Shown: positions 1 to 7,709 of the stretch, piece by piece | Layout: every line of letters starts with the position of its first letter | Position numbering within the stretch: the stretch's first letter is position 1 | NCBI GenBank assembly: GCA_023245725.1 | Contig: JAHFJU010000031.1 | Location: forward strand, 1 to 15,558 | Direction of reading: 5' to 3' | Length of the DNA: 15,558 bases | DNA from: Candidatus Peregrinibacteria bacterium | GTDB taxonomy: Bacteria; Patescibacteriota; Gracilibacteria; UBA1369; UM-FILTER-53-11 | Program-made: the position numbers and the translations under genes | Notes under the pieces: generated by a model | What the model was told of the DNA's origin: nothing | Database searches by the model: none | Seen by the model: only the letters and a program-made list of their open reading frames with translations

Positions 1-14
1 TAAAAAATACGGAA

Positions 15-20
15 TATAAT
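15..20 (+). promoter_or_regulatory. -10 box of the PEP carboxylase promoter
   Basis: A perfect TATAAT ends 14 nt before the ATG at 35, predicting a leader of only about 7-8 nt with no room for a Shine-Dalgarno sequence. The -35 element would lie outside the window. Confidence 0.55.
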
Positions 21-34
21 TTAAATTACACCCG

Positions 35-1576
35 ATGTTTAATCCGCAATTACATAGAAAAATACCGGTTCTAATGGCGACACAACACCCCGATAATGCT
101 CGTGCTCCATCGTGGTCGACAACTCCGTATATTACATCTCAACAAGAAACTGAAGATCTTTATGAAAGTTTTGAAACGTTAAATTGCGATGAATACATGT
201 GGGATTGGGAAGGCAAATTTGCCGATGAAGCAATGCTAGAACGACTATTAAGCAAGCATATTGATACGTTTCGCAAAAAACAAATTGGTCGTGATGTTTT
301 TCTTACAATGCGTATACCAAATATTTGGGAAGAAAAAACATTCAAGTTGGCACGTGCCTATATGTCTGTGCTTTCTGGTAGCGAGTTTGCACGTACTTTG
401 AAATTACATACACCTCCCGTTTTCGAAATGATTTTGCCGATGACTAAAAGTGCCGATCAGTTAACATATATTCAAGAGACATTTAGAAAAACCGCGCAGG
501 TTCATGAAAGTATATTTGATGATGGCAACTTTGGAAAAGGCTACATTCATGTAATTCCTATTTTCGAAAGCATTGAAAATTTATTTAAATGTGACGATGT
601 TGTAAGTGACTATATTGTTGCTCATAAAAAAATGTGGAAAGAGAATCCAACTCATATGCGTGTGTTCATTGCGCGATCCGACCCCGCGCTTAATGCTGGG
701 CTTGTGCCTGCGGTATTGGCGAGTCGTGTGGCTTTAAGCAATGTCTGTAATGTTGAAATGCGTACTGGTGTGGCGATACATCCTATTATAGGAACAGGGT
801 CTCTGCCTTTCCGTGGAGGAATTAATCCAGAAAATATTAAAATGAGTTTGTCTCAATATGCCGGTGCGTCTACGGTTACAATCCAATCTGCTTTTCGCTT
901 TGATTATGAAATGCCTGACGTCAAAAAAGCATTGGCATATATAAAAAAATATTTGCCACAGTCTACGCCGGTTGTCGTTTCTGAATCTGAGAAAAATGAG
1001 CTTTTTAAAGTTTGTTCTTTATTCTCAAAACCATATAGCAAAACTATAGCTGCAATGGCTCCTTTTATAAATGAAATTTCAAAATTAATTCCATCTCGTC
1101 GTGAGCGTGTTCAGCATAATGGTCTTTTCGGATATTCTCGTGGCGTAGGAAAAGTTCGTCTGCCTCGCGCAATTGGTTTTACTGCTGTTTGTTATTCACT
1201 TGGAATTCCTCCTGAGTTTATAGGAACCGGTCGAGGCCTTATGCAGGCCAAAAAAATGGGGTTGTTGCCTTTGGTTGAAAAGCATTTTCACACTATGAGA
1301 AATGAGCTTGAACATGCTGGAAAGTTTTTAAATTTTGAAAACGTGGAGAGGTTTTTGAAGGATTCTCATATTCCTGAAGTTGCATCATGGGCAAAAGAAA
1401 TTTATGAAGATGTAAAAGCATGCGAAGATATTTTGAAAATTGAGTTGGGTCCAAAAAAAGCAAATCACTTTGTCCATCGCAATTACACTTCAAATATTGT
1501 TCTCAAACGCTCTATGGGGCTAAATTGTGAAGAAGATGTTTTGGCTGCGGCACAGTTGCGAAAGAGCCTTGGATAA
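35..1576 (+). CDS. ppcA: Phosphoenolpyruvate carboxylase, archaeal type
   Basis: Carboxylates phosphoenolpyruvate with bicarbonate to oxaloacetate, an anaplerotic cytoplasmic reaction. The 513-residue length and motifs match the short archaeal-type PEPC family rather than the roughly 900-residue bacterial/plant type. Visible landmarks are MATQHPDN at 14-21, the WDWEGKFADE segment at 56-65, FIARSDPALNAGL at 211-223, the Gly/Arg-rich GTGSLPFRGG at 253-262, and the RRERVQHNGLFGYSRG region near 355-370. The protein looks complete: the family normally begins just before the TQHPDN motif, which supports the ATG at 35. There is no Shine-Dalgarno sequence, but a TATAAT lies 14 nt upstream. It is convergent with queA. 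The family is known from archaea and a scattered set of bacteria, so horizontal acquisition is plausible but not shown here. Confidence 0.95.
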   Translation: MFNPQLHRKIPVLMATQHPDNARAPSWSTTPYITSQQETEDLYESFETLNCDEYMWDWEGKFADEAMLERLLSKHIDTFRKKQIGRDVFLTMRIPNIWEEKTFKLARAYMSVLSGSEFARTLKLHTPPVFEMILPMTKSADQLTYIQETFRKTAQVHESIFDDGNFGKGYIHVIPIFESIENLFKCDDVVSDYIVAHKKMWKENPTHMRVFIARSDPALNAGLVPAVLASRVALSNVCNVEMRTGVAIHPIIGTGSLPFRGGINPENIKMSLSQYAGASTVTIQSAFRFDYEMPDVKKALAYIKKYLPQSTPVVVSESEKNELFKVCSLFSKPYSKTIAAMAPFINEISKLIPSRRERVQHNGLFGYSRGVGKVRLPRAIGFTAVCYSLGIPPEFIGTGRGLMQAKKMGLLPLVEKHFHTMRNELEHAGKFLNFENVERFLKDSHIPEVASWAKEIYEDVKACEDILKIELGPKKANHFVHRNYTSNIVLKRSMGLNCEEDVLAAAQLRKSLG

Positions 1577-1601
1577 GGCTTCTACATTGGCACGTCGCAC
1601 T

Positions 1602-1625
1602 CGTTTGTTAGCAAATGCGTTTTTC
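1602..1625 (+). terminator. Possible intrinsic terminator after PEP carboxylase
   Basis: CGTTTG (1602-1607) pairs with CAAATG (1612-1617), one pair being a G-T wobble, around a TTAG loop. It is followed by CG and TTTTT. Two further pairs are possible across one mismatch. The stem is short and not GC-rich, so this is a modest candidate. There is no T-run on the other strand, so it would not serve queA. Confidence 0.4.
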
Positions 1626-1654
1626 TCAGTTCATGTATAGATGATCCTCTGTCT

Positions 1655-2755
1655 TCAAATAATAAGCATTGCGTCGCCGAATGAGTAAAACAAGAAGTCG
1701 TTTTTCAGTGCGATTTCATAAAGTTCTTTTATTGTTCGTGTTGCTTTTTTGTGTTTCAACAGGGCATCGACAAGCATCATTAGTGAGGAATTTGGAAGAT
1801 GGAAATTTGTAATTAGTCCATCAACGAGCTTAAAATTATATGGAGGAAAAATAAAAATATCGGTTCCTGCAGTAGTTCCATTTTTCATGTCACTCGAATT
1901 CGCAAAAGATTCTAGTGTTCTTACGGCGGTTGTTCCTACGGCAACAAGTGGCCGTCTTTGAGATTTGAATAATGCAATTTGTTGCGCGCTCTCATCGCTC
2001 ACTTCGTAATATTCTGTAAATAGTTTTTTTTGTGCAATATTTTCGTCATTGATTGGTGCAAAAGTTCCAAGCCCAACGTGAAGAGTAACTTCAACCGAGT
2101 CGACTCCTTCTTGCTTTAATTTAGCCAATAAATCATTTGTGAAATGTAGCGAAGCAGTTGGTGCTGCGACAGATTGCGCATCAATTTTAACTTCACTTTT
2201 TTTCATTTTTGCGAAAACAGTTTGATATTTTTCTCTAAGTTCATTCTCAGAAAGCGGTGTATGTCGAATATATTTAGGAATTGGAGTTGTGCCGAAATCG
2301 TGCAAAACTTTTTTCATCTCTATAATTGTGAAATTTGGTTTCAGCATGAAATACTGTCTGTCCTGTGCCGTCACAGTGAATGATTTTTCGGTTTTCTTGT
2401 CTTCGCATAAAACGCGAAGCGTTTCTCCGACACGTATTTTTCGATCTACCATGCAGCGAATCTCTGTGTCTTCTGGCTGTATCTCGTTCATTAGAATAAA
2501 TACCTCGATTCTTTCTTTTGTATCGCTTGAGCAGTACAATCGCGCAGGCACCACATGTGTATTATTCATTACTAAAAATGAATTTTGTGGCAAATATTTT
2601 TCTAGTGAAGAAAAAACATCAATCGTAATTGCGTCGTCTTTTGTATCGTAAATGAGCAATTTACATGCATCGCGTGGATTGCTTGGTTGCTGGGCGATGT
2701 GCTCTGGTGGTAACTCGTAGTTGTATCTATTAGTATCAGAAATTGCGCTCACCAA
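1655..2755 (-). CDS. queA: S-adenosylmethionine:tRNA ribosyltransferase-isomerase
   Basis: Transfers and isomerises the ribosyl group of S-adenosylmethionine onto preQ1-modified tRNA, giving epoxyqueuosine at position 34 of GUN-anticodon tRNAs. Family landmarks run the full length: YELPPEHIAQQP near the N-terminus, a PTASLHFT segment, LHVGLGTFAPI, VGTTAVRTLES, the TNFHLPNSSLMMLVDAL stretch, and a C-terminal FYSFGDAMLI. At 366 residues it is slightly longer than typical QueA (about 340-355). No ATG lies before the conserved N-terminus. Translation must start at TTG (2755) or the adjacent GTG (2752), both close behind a TATAAG -10-like box. The stop is TGA, evidence for the standard code. The next queuosine enzyme, QueG, is encoded at 9305-10321. 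No tgt or preQ1-synthesis genes are in the window. Confidence 0.96.
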   Translation of the reverse strand: MVSAISDTNRYNYELPPEHIAQQPSNPRDACKLLIYDTKDDAITIDVFSSLEKYLPQNSFLVMNNTHVVPARLYCSSDTKERIEVFILMNEIQPEDTEIRCMVDRKIRVGETLRVLCEDKKTEKSFTVTAQDRQYFMLKPNFTIIEMKKVLHDFGTTPIPKYIRHTPLSENELREKYQTVFAKMKKSEVKIDAQSVAAPTASLHFTNDLLAKLKQEGVDSVEVTLHVGLGTFAPINDENIAQKKLFTEYYEVSDESAQQIALFKSQRRPLVAVGTTAVRTLESFANSSDMKNGTTAGTDIFIFPPYNFKLVDGLITNFHLPNSSLMMLVDALLKHKKATRTIKELYEIALKNDFLFYSFGDAMLII

Positions 2756-2764
2756 ACTACAGTA

Positions 2765-2770
2765 CTTATA
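2765..2770 (-). promoter_or_regulatory. Possible -10 box for queA
   Basis: On the minus strand TATAAG lies 9 nt before the TTG at 2755 and 12 nt before the GTG at 2752. The corresponding -35 position is poor. It overlaps the plus-strand promoter region of the divergent gene at 2819. Confidence 0.3.
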
Positions 2771-2773
2771 ATC

Positions 2774-2802
2774 TTGCTAAATTGCCAGTGAGTTATTATA
2801 AT
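2774..2802 (+). promoter_or_regulatory. Sigma70-type promoter of unknown gene A
   Basis: TTGCTA (2774-2779), a 17-nt spacer, then a perfect TATAAT (2797-2802). The predicted start of transcription near 2809 leaves a leader of about 10 nt before the ATG at 2819. A second TATAAT at 2767-2772, with TTGCGC 18 nt before it, could be a tandem upstream promoter. Confidence 0.6.
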
Positions 2803-2818
2803 CGCGAAAGTTGAATTT

Positions 2819-4432
2819 ATGAATGATTCAAAATCAAGTGCGAAAGGCGATGACCCTTATCCCGCCACTAATCCTAATGTAATTTCTTCTGAGAAGAGTG
2901 TTTTGTCATATGATTTGTTTACTGAAAGATTTAACCTCATGAAAGAACAGGTTCTTGTAAAACGTCCTGTTTTACGCAATGTACTTAAAAAGAAAGGGAA
3001 TCTTACTTTGCTCAATTATGCCCACGGGTATACCGATATCAATCTTAATCCAACTATCCCAAAGAGGCAGAATGATCTATTGCAAATTGTTTTCGAACTA
3101 GCCGAGGAGCGTTATGGAAAAGATACTGCTTGGAGCGTGCTTAGGCAGCTCGAAAAATACTATTTTGTTTCAACAGCTGACCATACAGGCCCATTAACTC
3201 ATCCTTTTTTTCTTAACTCTAACTTGCTTACTGCGGCAGCTATTGTTGATGCAAAAAAACGTTTACTTAATAATGTTATTGTTTTTTCCTGTGCAAATAT
3301 CTCCTTTGATAATTCCTCTTACCCTCGTGGATTGCTTTTTCATACAAATGGCAATGGTATTAAAACTCACAAGCTTTCATTTTTAAAATCGAATCCTGCT
3401 CCGTGCACAATTTATGCCTCACCTCCATACGAAAAAGATCAGATCAACCGTCTTTTGTCGCAGCTTGACGACAAACTTGCTGCACAAGAAATTCCACCAG
3501 AAATTCATGTAAAAATGAAAGAGCTGATTAAGACGGTCTATGATAGAGATGAAATTTATTCGTGCAAGAGTTACCCTGAGCAAATGGGAAAGACAAACGC
3601 TATATTATGGAAGAGATTCTTTGAAAAAAGCGCAAAAAAAATGCCAAATCTTGTGTGTCTCGATATGGAAGAAATTGTTGTGAAACTCATTACGAAATAT
3701 CATCTAAATGAAGACACAATTATAAATCATATACTTTTTGACGATGATTATGAGCATTACCTTAATACGTATTTCGAGGGAATTTTTGGCTCATTTTCTC
3801 GTCAAGACCAGAAAGGTACTTATTTGTTCTGGGCGTTACCTCATGGTAAAAAAACTAATATGCAGTTATGGAAAAAGGGTCGGTATCTTGTTTCTAAAGA
3901 TGAGTCATATAAGATTGAGTTGACTCCTGAGAATATTCGAGATGCGATGGCTCGTAAAGAACTTATTCCGGGACTTCTTTTGAATTTCATTACACTTAGT
4001 TTTTATTATGGTCTGAAATGTATAGGTGGATTCAATCAAATCAACTATCTTACGTTAATGAAGAATGCCTATATAAAGATGAACGTAGATTTAGAAAATT
4101 ACCGGAGTATCGAAATATGTGCGAGGGCTCAAACAAAAGAGATGTCTGCCGATGGTCTTTCTCTGGCAATTTTAGAAGATAGTCAAAACAATTTTAGTTT
4201 GGCGACTGGTATAGATCTTATTCTCTATGGGAATGATAAAAGTTGGAGCAATATAATGGATGCAGCTAAAAACGTTACTTTTGAGGAAGCTATAAGCCCA
4301 CTTATGCCAGAAATTTATAATATTTCGTACGAAAAGTCAGAATTAGATCAAAATTTGCAGCAAATAACAGATAGAGATATTCTCTCGTATACTGGGTTAC
4401 AAAATAAGATAAAACCAGTAGTTACGATATAG
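2819..4432 (+). CDS. Unknown conserved protein A (paralog of 6348-7661)
   Basis: I do not recognise this 537-residue family. It is clearly homologous to the 437-residue product of 6348-7661. The two align from about residue 47 to 504 (19 to 436 in B). Shared blocks are KYYxxS[ST]ADH (113-122), an NLL motif (135-137), a buried-looking strand with SCA (157-159), PRGxLFH (169-175), LxxEE (281-285), FW (337-338), a TP pair (369-370), and the best block, YYGLxCxGGxNQxxYL (396-411). The conserved D121/H122, C158, R170, H175, E284/E285 and C401 could form an active or metal site; this is inference. No signal peptide or coiled coil is obvious. The segment before YYGL is hydrophobic but short. A has an extra polar N-terminus (1-28), an extra middle segment (about 214-245) and an extra C-terminal tail (505-537). 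The metallohydrolase gene follows 56 nt downstream on the same strand. Confidence 0.85.
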   Translation: MNDSKSSAKGDDPYPATNPNVISSEKSVLSYDLFTERFNLMKEQVLVKRPVLRNVLKKKGNLTLLNYAHGYTDINLNPTIPKRQNDLLQIVFELAEERYGKDTAWSVLRQLEKYYFVSTADHTGPLTHPFFLNSNLLTAAAIVDAKKRLLNNVIVFSCANISFDNSSYPRGLLFHTNGNGIKTHKLSFLKSNPAPCTIYASPPYEKDQINRLLSQLDDKLAAQEIPPEIHVKMKELIKTVYDRDEIYSCKSYPEQMGKTNAILWKRFFEKSAKKMPNLVCLDMEEIVVKLITKYHLNEDTIINHILFDDDYEHYLNTYFEGIFGSFSRQDQKGTYLFWALPHGKKTNMQLWKKGRYLVSKDESYKIELTPENIRDAMARKELIPGLLLNFITLSFYYGLKCIGGFNQINYLTLMKNAYIKMNVDLENYRSIEICARAQTKEMSADGLSLAILEDSQNNFSLATGIDLILYGNDKSWSNIMDAAKNVTFEEAISPLMPEIYNISYEKSELDQNLQQITDRDILSYTGLQNKIKPVVTI

Positions 4433-4460
4433 TTGACGAAAATTAGTAATTATGTATAAT
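4433..4460 (+). promoter_or_regulatory. Strong sigma70-type promoter of the metallohydrolase gene
   Basis: TTGACG (4433-4438) immediately follows the stop codon of gene A. After a 16-nt spacer comes TATAAT (4455-4460), preceded by TG. Transcription would start near 4467, giving a leader of about 20 nt made almost entirely of A and T with no Shine-Dalgarno sequence. The gene can therefore be expressed independently of gene A. Confidence 0.7.
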
Positions 4461-4488
4461 GCGTACTTATTTTTATTAATATAAATTT

Positions 4489-5505
4489 ATGAGTATAAAT
4501 AATAAAGTTGAATTGCCAACTTCAGAAGAAATCAAGGCAGGTTTTGATGAGTTAAATAATTCTGATGTAAATGGAGTTAGAGGTGTCAAGGTTTTTGATA
4601 GTGGAAAATCCGGTCCAACTCTTTACGTTGCTACCTGTTCTCACGGTAACGAGCGTGTTGGTGCAGGTTTGGTAGTGCCTTTATTGAAAGGTGCAAAAAA
4701 TGGTGGAATTGATGTAATACAGGGTAAAGTTATTGTTGCAGTAAATAATATTGGTGCAGCTAATATTGGCGATTCAGGCAAACGCGTTGGCGAAGATGGA
4801 ATGAATTGGAATCGCTTGCCACCTGATCTGCTTGATGGACGATCTACTAATACTACTGCTACTCAGAGCCGCTTGCGCGCCATGCAAAATGCTGGGTTAC
4901 TAGATGTAACTCACGGTTACGATGCACATACTATTGCCGTAGAAGCGAATGGATTCAAATTGCATATAAAGGGGCCAAGGGCTTTCGCTGATGGTATTGG
5001 TGAAGAAGTATATATAGTCGATATCGTTAAACATCAACCTGATGCCGACGGTAACCCTACCGTTGCTTTTGGTAATTATTTGGGAGGCGTAGATAATGAT
5101 CGTGTGCCAGTTGTAGAAATGGAGGGCGGTGGTCCACATTCAGATCCACGAGTTATTAAAAAACTTCTTAATGGATTAGTAGCAACTTTGGGCTCTCTTG
5201 AAATGGTAGATGAATCAATTACTGAGAGATATCGTGGTGCTCAGCGTACTTACCCAATTGAGCACTATCAACTCGTACCAGCCGGATATACTCCTGATCG
5301 CCAATTTGGCCAGTTCGAGGTTTTGCCTAAAGGCACTGTAATTACTAGAGATAAATTAACACCATGTCGCCCTGACGTAGTTACACCAGCAGATGGGCAT
5401 ATGATTATGCCTCCAACCTTTGGCGAAAATGGCGGAGATGATTGGTGGATATCTGGCCCAGTGCAAGAGTCAACTCAAGAATTTATTCGTGCAAAAGGGC
5501 TATAA
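4489..5505 (+). CDS. Aspartoacylase/succinylglutamate desuccinylase-like zinc amidohydrolase
   Basis: Predicted Zn-dependent hydrolase of the M14-like AstE/aspartoacylase superfamily, which cleaves the amide of N-acyl amino acids. The sequence shows the zinc-binding SHGNE (51-55; H52 and E55), the substrate-arginine motif as GMNWNR (104-109), the third zinc ligand in DAHT (H147), and a candidate catalytic glutamate in VVEMEGGG (E210 or E212). The C-terminal half (about 250-338) resembles the beta-rich domain that caps these enzymes. At 338 residues it is the usual size. The actual substrate cannot be read from sequence. It lies 56 nt after gene A on the same strand with its own promoter. It overlaps the convergent aptotransferase gene's stop region by 6 nt at 5500-5505 (that neighbour is the class IV aminotransferase). 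No Shine-Dalgarno sequence precedes the ATG. Confidence 0.85.
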   Translation: MSINNKVELPTSEEIKAGFDELNNSDVNGVRGVKVFDSGKSGPTLYVATCSHGNERVGAGLVVPLLKGAKNGGIDVIQGKVIVAVNNIGAANIGDSGKRVGEDGMNWNRLPPDLLDGRSTNTTATQSRLRAMQNAGLLDVTHGYDAHTIAVEANGFKLHIKGPRAFADGIGEEVYIVDIVKHQPDADGNPTVAFGNYLGGVDNDRVPVVEMEGGGPHSDPRVIKKLLNGLVATLGSLEMVDESITERYRGAQRTYPIEHYQLVPAGYTPDRQFGQFEVLPKGTVITRDKLTPCRPDVVTPADGHMIMPPTFGENGGDDWWISGPVQESTQEFIRAKGL

Positions 5506-6333
5506 GCTGGATTTTACGTACTGAGTATAAAACTTCATTATTTGTTTGGTGATGGATCCAACTGTTCCGTCACCAACATTTTTTGAGTTGAGAGTAGTGA
5601 CAGGAATAACTTCGCGCGGGCGATTCGACAGAAATATTTCGTCGGCTTGTTGAAGGAATTTCTTATTAAAATCTTTTACAACAACTTTAATCTTGTTTTT
5701 ACGTGCAAGCGTAATAATACGTGCTCTTGTAAGCCCTGGTAAAATTTTGTTTTTCGGTGTGTAGATAATATTATTTCTAATAACAAATAAATTTGTTGAT
5801 GCTCCTTCGCGCACAGTACCATCTTTATCAATCAAAATAATTTCATATAGTTTTTTCTGAGCTGCATATCGGTACGCGATAATCATGTGAGTAAGCCCCA
5901 AAGTCTTAATGCCGTGCATAATACGATGTAATACTTGTGTTTCTGCAGTTACTCCTTTCGTATATATGCTTTTTGGAATATCTATAGCTTCAACCGTAAT
6001 GAAAAGTGTTGGTTGAGAAGGATTTTTTGAGAAATCAAATCCATGCTCTCCTCTCGTGATTGTGACTCTTACACGCATATCTTTCTCTTTATGAATATCA
6101 GCAAGCTGCATTGACCATTTTTGAATCTCATCGAGATTCCACGGCAATGTAATACCAATCTGGTCTGCAGATTTTTTTATACGAGCCATATGCAAATCCA
6201 GCTCGAGGATTTTTCCTTTGTAACTTCTCATCGTGTCATAAATTCCATCTCCATATAAAAAACCATTATCAAACGGAGATAATTTTGCTTCATCGATTTT
6301 TAGTAGTTTTCCATTTAAGCAACAGAATGTCAT
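5500..6333 (-). CDS. Class IV PLP-dependent aminotransferase (BCAT/D-amino-acid transaminase/ADC-lyase fold)
   Basis: Fold-type IV pyridoxal-phosphate enzyme. The N-terminus has the family pattern LNGKL...SPFDNGFLYGDGIYDTMRSYKGK (about 6-41). R51 in the HMARI segment is the usual phosphate-binding arginine. K143 in GIKTLGL is the expected Schiff-base lysine. REGASTNLFV (175-184) carries the cofactor glutamate E176, and PGLTRARI (199-206) the phosphate loop. At 277 residues it is complete. Whether it is a branched-chain aminotransferase, a D-amino-acid aminotransferase or aminodeoxychorismate lyase cannot be decided. The EGASTN form is nearer to the D-amino-acid/ADC-lyase style than to the EGxGEN of typical BCATs. 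It starts 14 nt after the stop of gene B, so it is probably cotranscribed with B. There is no Shine-Dalgarno sequence. Confidence 0.88.
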   Translation of the reverse strand: MTFCCLNGKLLKIDEAKLSPFDNGFLYGDGIYDTMRSYKGKILELDLHMARIKKSADQIGITLPWNLDEIQKWSMQLADIHKEKDMRVRVTITRGEHGFDFSKNPSQPTLFITVEAIDIPKSIYTKGVTAETQVLHRIMHGIKTLGLTHMIIAYRYAAQKKLYEIILIDKDGTVREGASTNLFVIRNNIIYTPKNKILPGLTRARIITLARKNKIKVVVKDFNKKFLQQADEIFLSNRPREVIPVTTLNSKNVGDGTVGSITKQIMKFYTQYVKSSL

Positions 6334-6347
6334 GTAAATTAATGTTA

Positions 6348-7661
6348 TTAACTAAGAAGAGAGTAATAAAGTGGGAATGCGCCAGAGAGCGCGTCGTTGA
6401 ATGTGGTTTCATTTAATGCTAACTGCATATCGTTCCATAGATTATTATTTTCGTCGTTAAGTAAATCAAGTGCATATGTGTCTCCACCATTGCTATTGTA
6501 TATAAATGAAAGTCCATAATTATATAAAAAAATATCAGATGACGATTTAACGTTGTCGATTTCTAATTTGTCATATTCTGTTTGAAGCTCTGTAAGATAC
6601 TGCGTTTGATTGATTCCGCCAAAACAATTTAGACCGTAATAAAGATTCAATACAAGAAAAACAAGAAACATTGTTGGCATGATTTTTTTCTCTTTCAGAG
6701 CGGTTAAAATAGCCGAAGGAGTGAATTTAATGCAAAAAGAGCTGTCGTCTGATTTTAGAAAACCATTAATTTTTTTGAGCGGAATTCTGTATTTTTTTTC
6801 ATCAGAAATTCCCCAAAATATCTCTGCTGCTGCGTTTCCTTGGCGCATCGATTGTTCCATAACGCGTATCAACCGAGAAAGAATTGCTTCGTTTTTTGAG
6901 TCAAAAATAAGATTATAAATCACTCCTGATCCGCCAAGATGATGCTTTATAAGCAGTTGAGTTACAAGTTCCTCAAATTCCAAATAAATAAGATGTGATT
7001 TTGTTTGAGGGAATAGAAGATTCCAGAATTTGTAATTTATTTTCGTAACTTGTGTGCAAAATGAATTGCTATTCAAAACATCTTCGCTTTGCAACAATCT
7101 TGCGAAAGCTGGAAAAGTTGATAATTCATTTGAAACAGCATTAGCCTCTTTCTCTGTAAAAGGTCTGAATCCGTAAACAATACTGTTGCGGTTTTTACTT
7201 GGGAAAAAAGCGGCATGTTGTGTTTCTCCATCACGATGAAAAAGTACTCCTCTCGGAAAATCTTCATTATTTTGAGAAATACTTGCGCACGATAATACTA
7301 AAATACAGCCTTTGTGCTCAAGTGCTTTATCAAAAAGCAGATTTGATGAAAGTGGTAAATTTGTATTGAGAATATTGTGATGATCTGCAGAAGATGCCCA
7401 ATAATATTTTTTCAACTGTTCGGCCAACTCTTTCGATACGCTTTCGCCCAAACGTTGAGAAACCAGATTTTCAACACACTCAATTAATTCAGTTTGACGA
7501 AGCGTATTTCGGATTCGGATGTTTTTGAAATGCTCAAGAACGTACTGTTTAATAGGCATGTCCCCATATTTCTTTGATAAAACGTTCAAAAATGGGCGTT
7601 TCGAAAAAATAAAATCTTTTTGTTCAACATCTATTAATGGACTATTTTTGAAAAATATCAT
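6348..7661 (-). CDS. Unknown conserved protein B (paralog of 2819-4432)
   Basis: A 437-residue protein of the same unrecognised family as gene A, reduced to the shared core. Conserved blocks in order are KRPFLNVL (21-28), KYYWASSADH (85-94), SSNLL (105-109), SCA (124-126), PRGVLFH (136-142), LEFEE (227-231), FW (282-283), FTP (313-315) and YYGLNCFGGINQTQYL (341-356). Residues 329-340 are strongly hydrophobic, the only hint of membrane contact or a buried helix. The ATG at 7661 is the first possible start, because an in-frame TGA lies two codons upstream. An AGAGGA lies 13 nt before it, farther than ideal (see the upstream ORF at 7642-7668). The aminotransferase gene follows 14 nt downstream. 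Divergence from A is large, so the duplication is old or the two copies were acquired separately. Confidence 0.85.
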   Translation of the reverse strand: MIFFKNSPLIDVEQKDFIFSKRPFLNVLSKKYGDMPIKQYVLEHFKNIRIRNTLRQTELIECVENLVSQRLGESVSKELAEQLKKYYWASSADHHNILNTNLPLSSNLLFDKALEHKGCILVLSCASISQNNEDFPRGVLFHRDGETQHAAFFPSKNRNSIVYGFRPFTEKEANAVSNELSTFPAFARLLQSEDVLNSNSFCTQVTKINYKFWNLLFPQTKSHLIYLEFEELVTQLLIKHHLGGSGVIYNLIFDSKNEAILSRLIRVMEQSMRQGNAAAEIFWGISDEKKYRIPLKKINGFLKSDDSSFCIKFTPSAILTALKEKKIMPTMFLVFLVLNLYYGLNCFGGINQTQYLTELQTEYDKLEIDNVKSSSDIFLYNYGLSFIYNSNGGDTYALDLLNDENNNLWNDMQLALNETTFNDALSGAFPLYYSLLS

Positions 7662-7668
7662 ATTTCAT
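7642..7668 (-). CDS. Possible 8-codon upstream ORF overlapping the start of gene B
   Basis: ATG at 7668 opens a frame reading MKYDIFQK followed by TAG at 7642-7644. It overlaps the first codons of gene B in another frame. AGAGGA at 7675-7680 lies 6 nt before this ATG, the ideal spacing, but 13 nt before the ATG of B. It could be a translational control leader or simply a by-product of AT-rich sequence. Confidence 0.3.
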   Translation of the reverse strand: MKYDIFQK

Positions 7669-7674
7669 ATTTAT

Positions 7675-7680
7675 TCCTCT
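7675..7680 (-). promoter_or_regulatory. Shine-Dalgarno sequence upstream of gene B
   Basis: AGAGGA on the minus strand is the only convincing Shine-Dalgarno sequence upstream of any start in this window. Its spacing favours the short upstream ORF start (7668) over that of gene B (7661). Confidence 0.5.
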
Positions 7681-7700
7681 AAATCTGATTAGATGTCACG

Positions 7701-7706
7701 ATTATA
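7701..7706 (-). promoter_or_regulatory. -10 box of the gene B promoter
   Basis: A perfect TATAAT on the minus strand places transcription start near 7694 and gives a leader of about 33 nt, long enough to contain the AGAGGA. No good -35 is visible. The site abuts the -35 element of the divergent helicase promoter (7710-7715), so the two promoters physically overlap. Confidence 0.45.
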
Positions 7707-7709
7707 TAT

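Noticed and set aside
2289..2651. 120-codon plus-strand ORF antisense to queA
   Set aside because: Ser/Phe/Ile-rich product typical of antisense AT-rich sequence; queA is well supported here and no promoter or ribosome site fits.
2756..2818. preQ1 riboswitch before queA
   Set aside because: Only about 60 bases separate queA from the divergent gene, they hold promoter elements, and no pseudoknot-type hairpin is visible.
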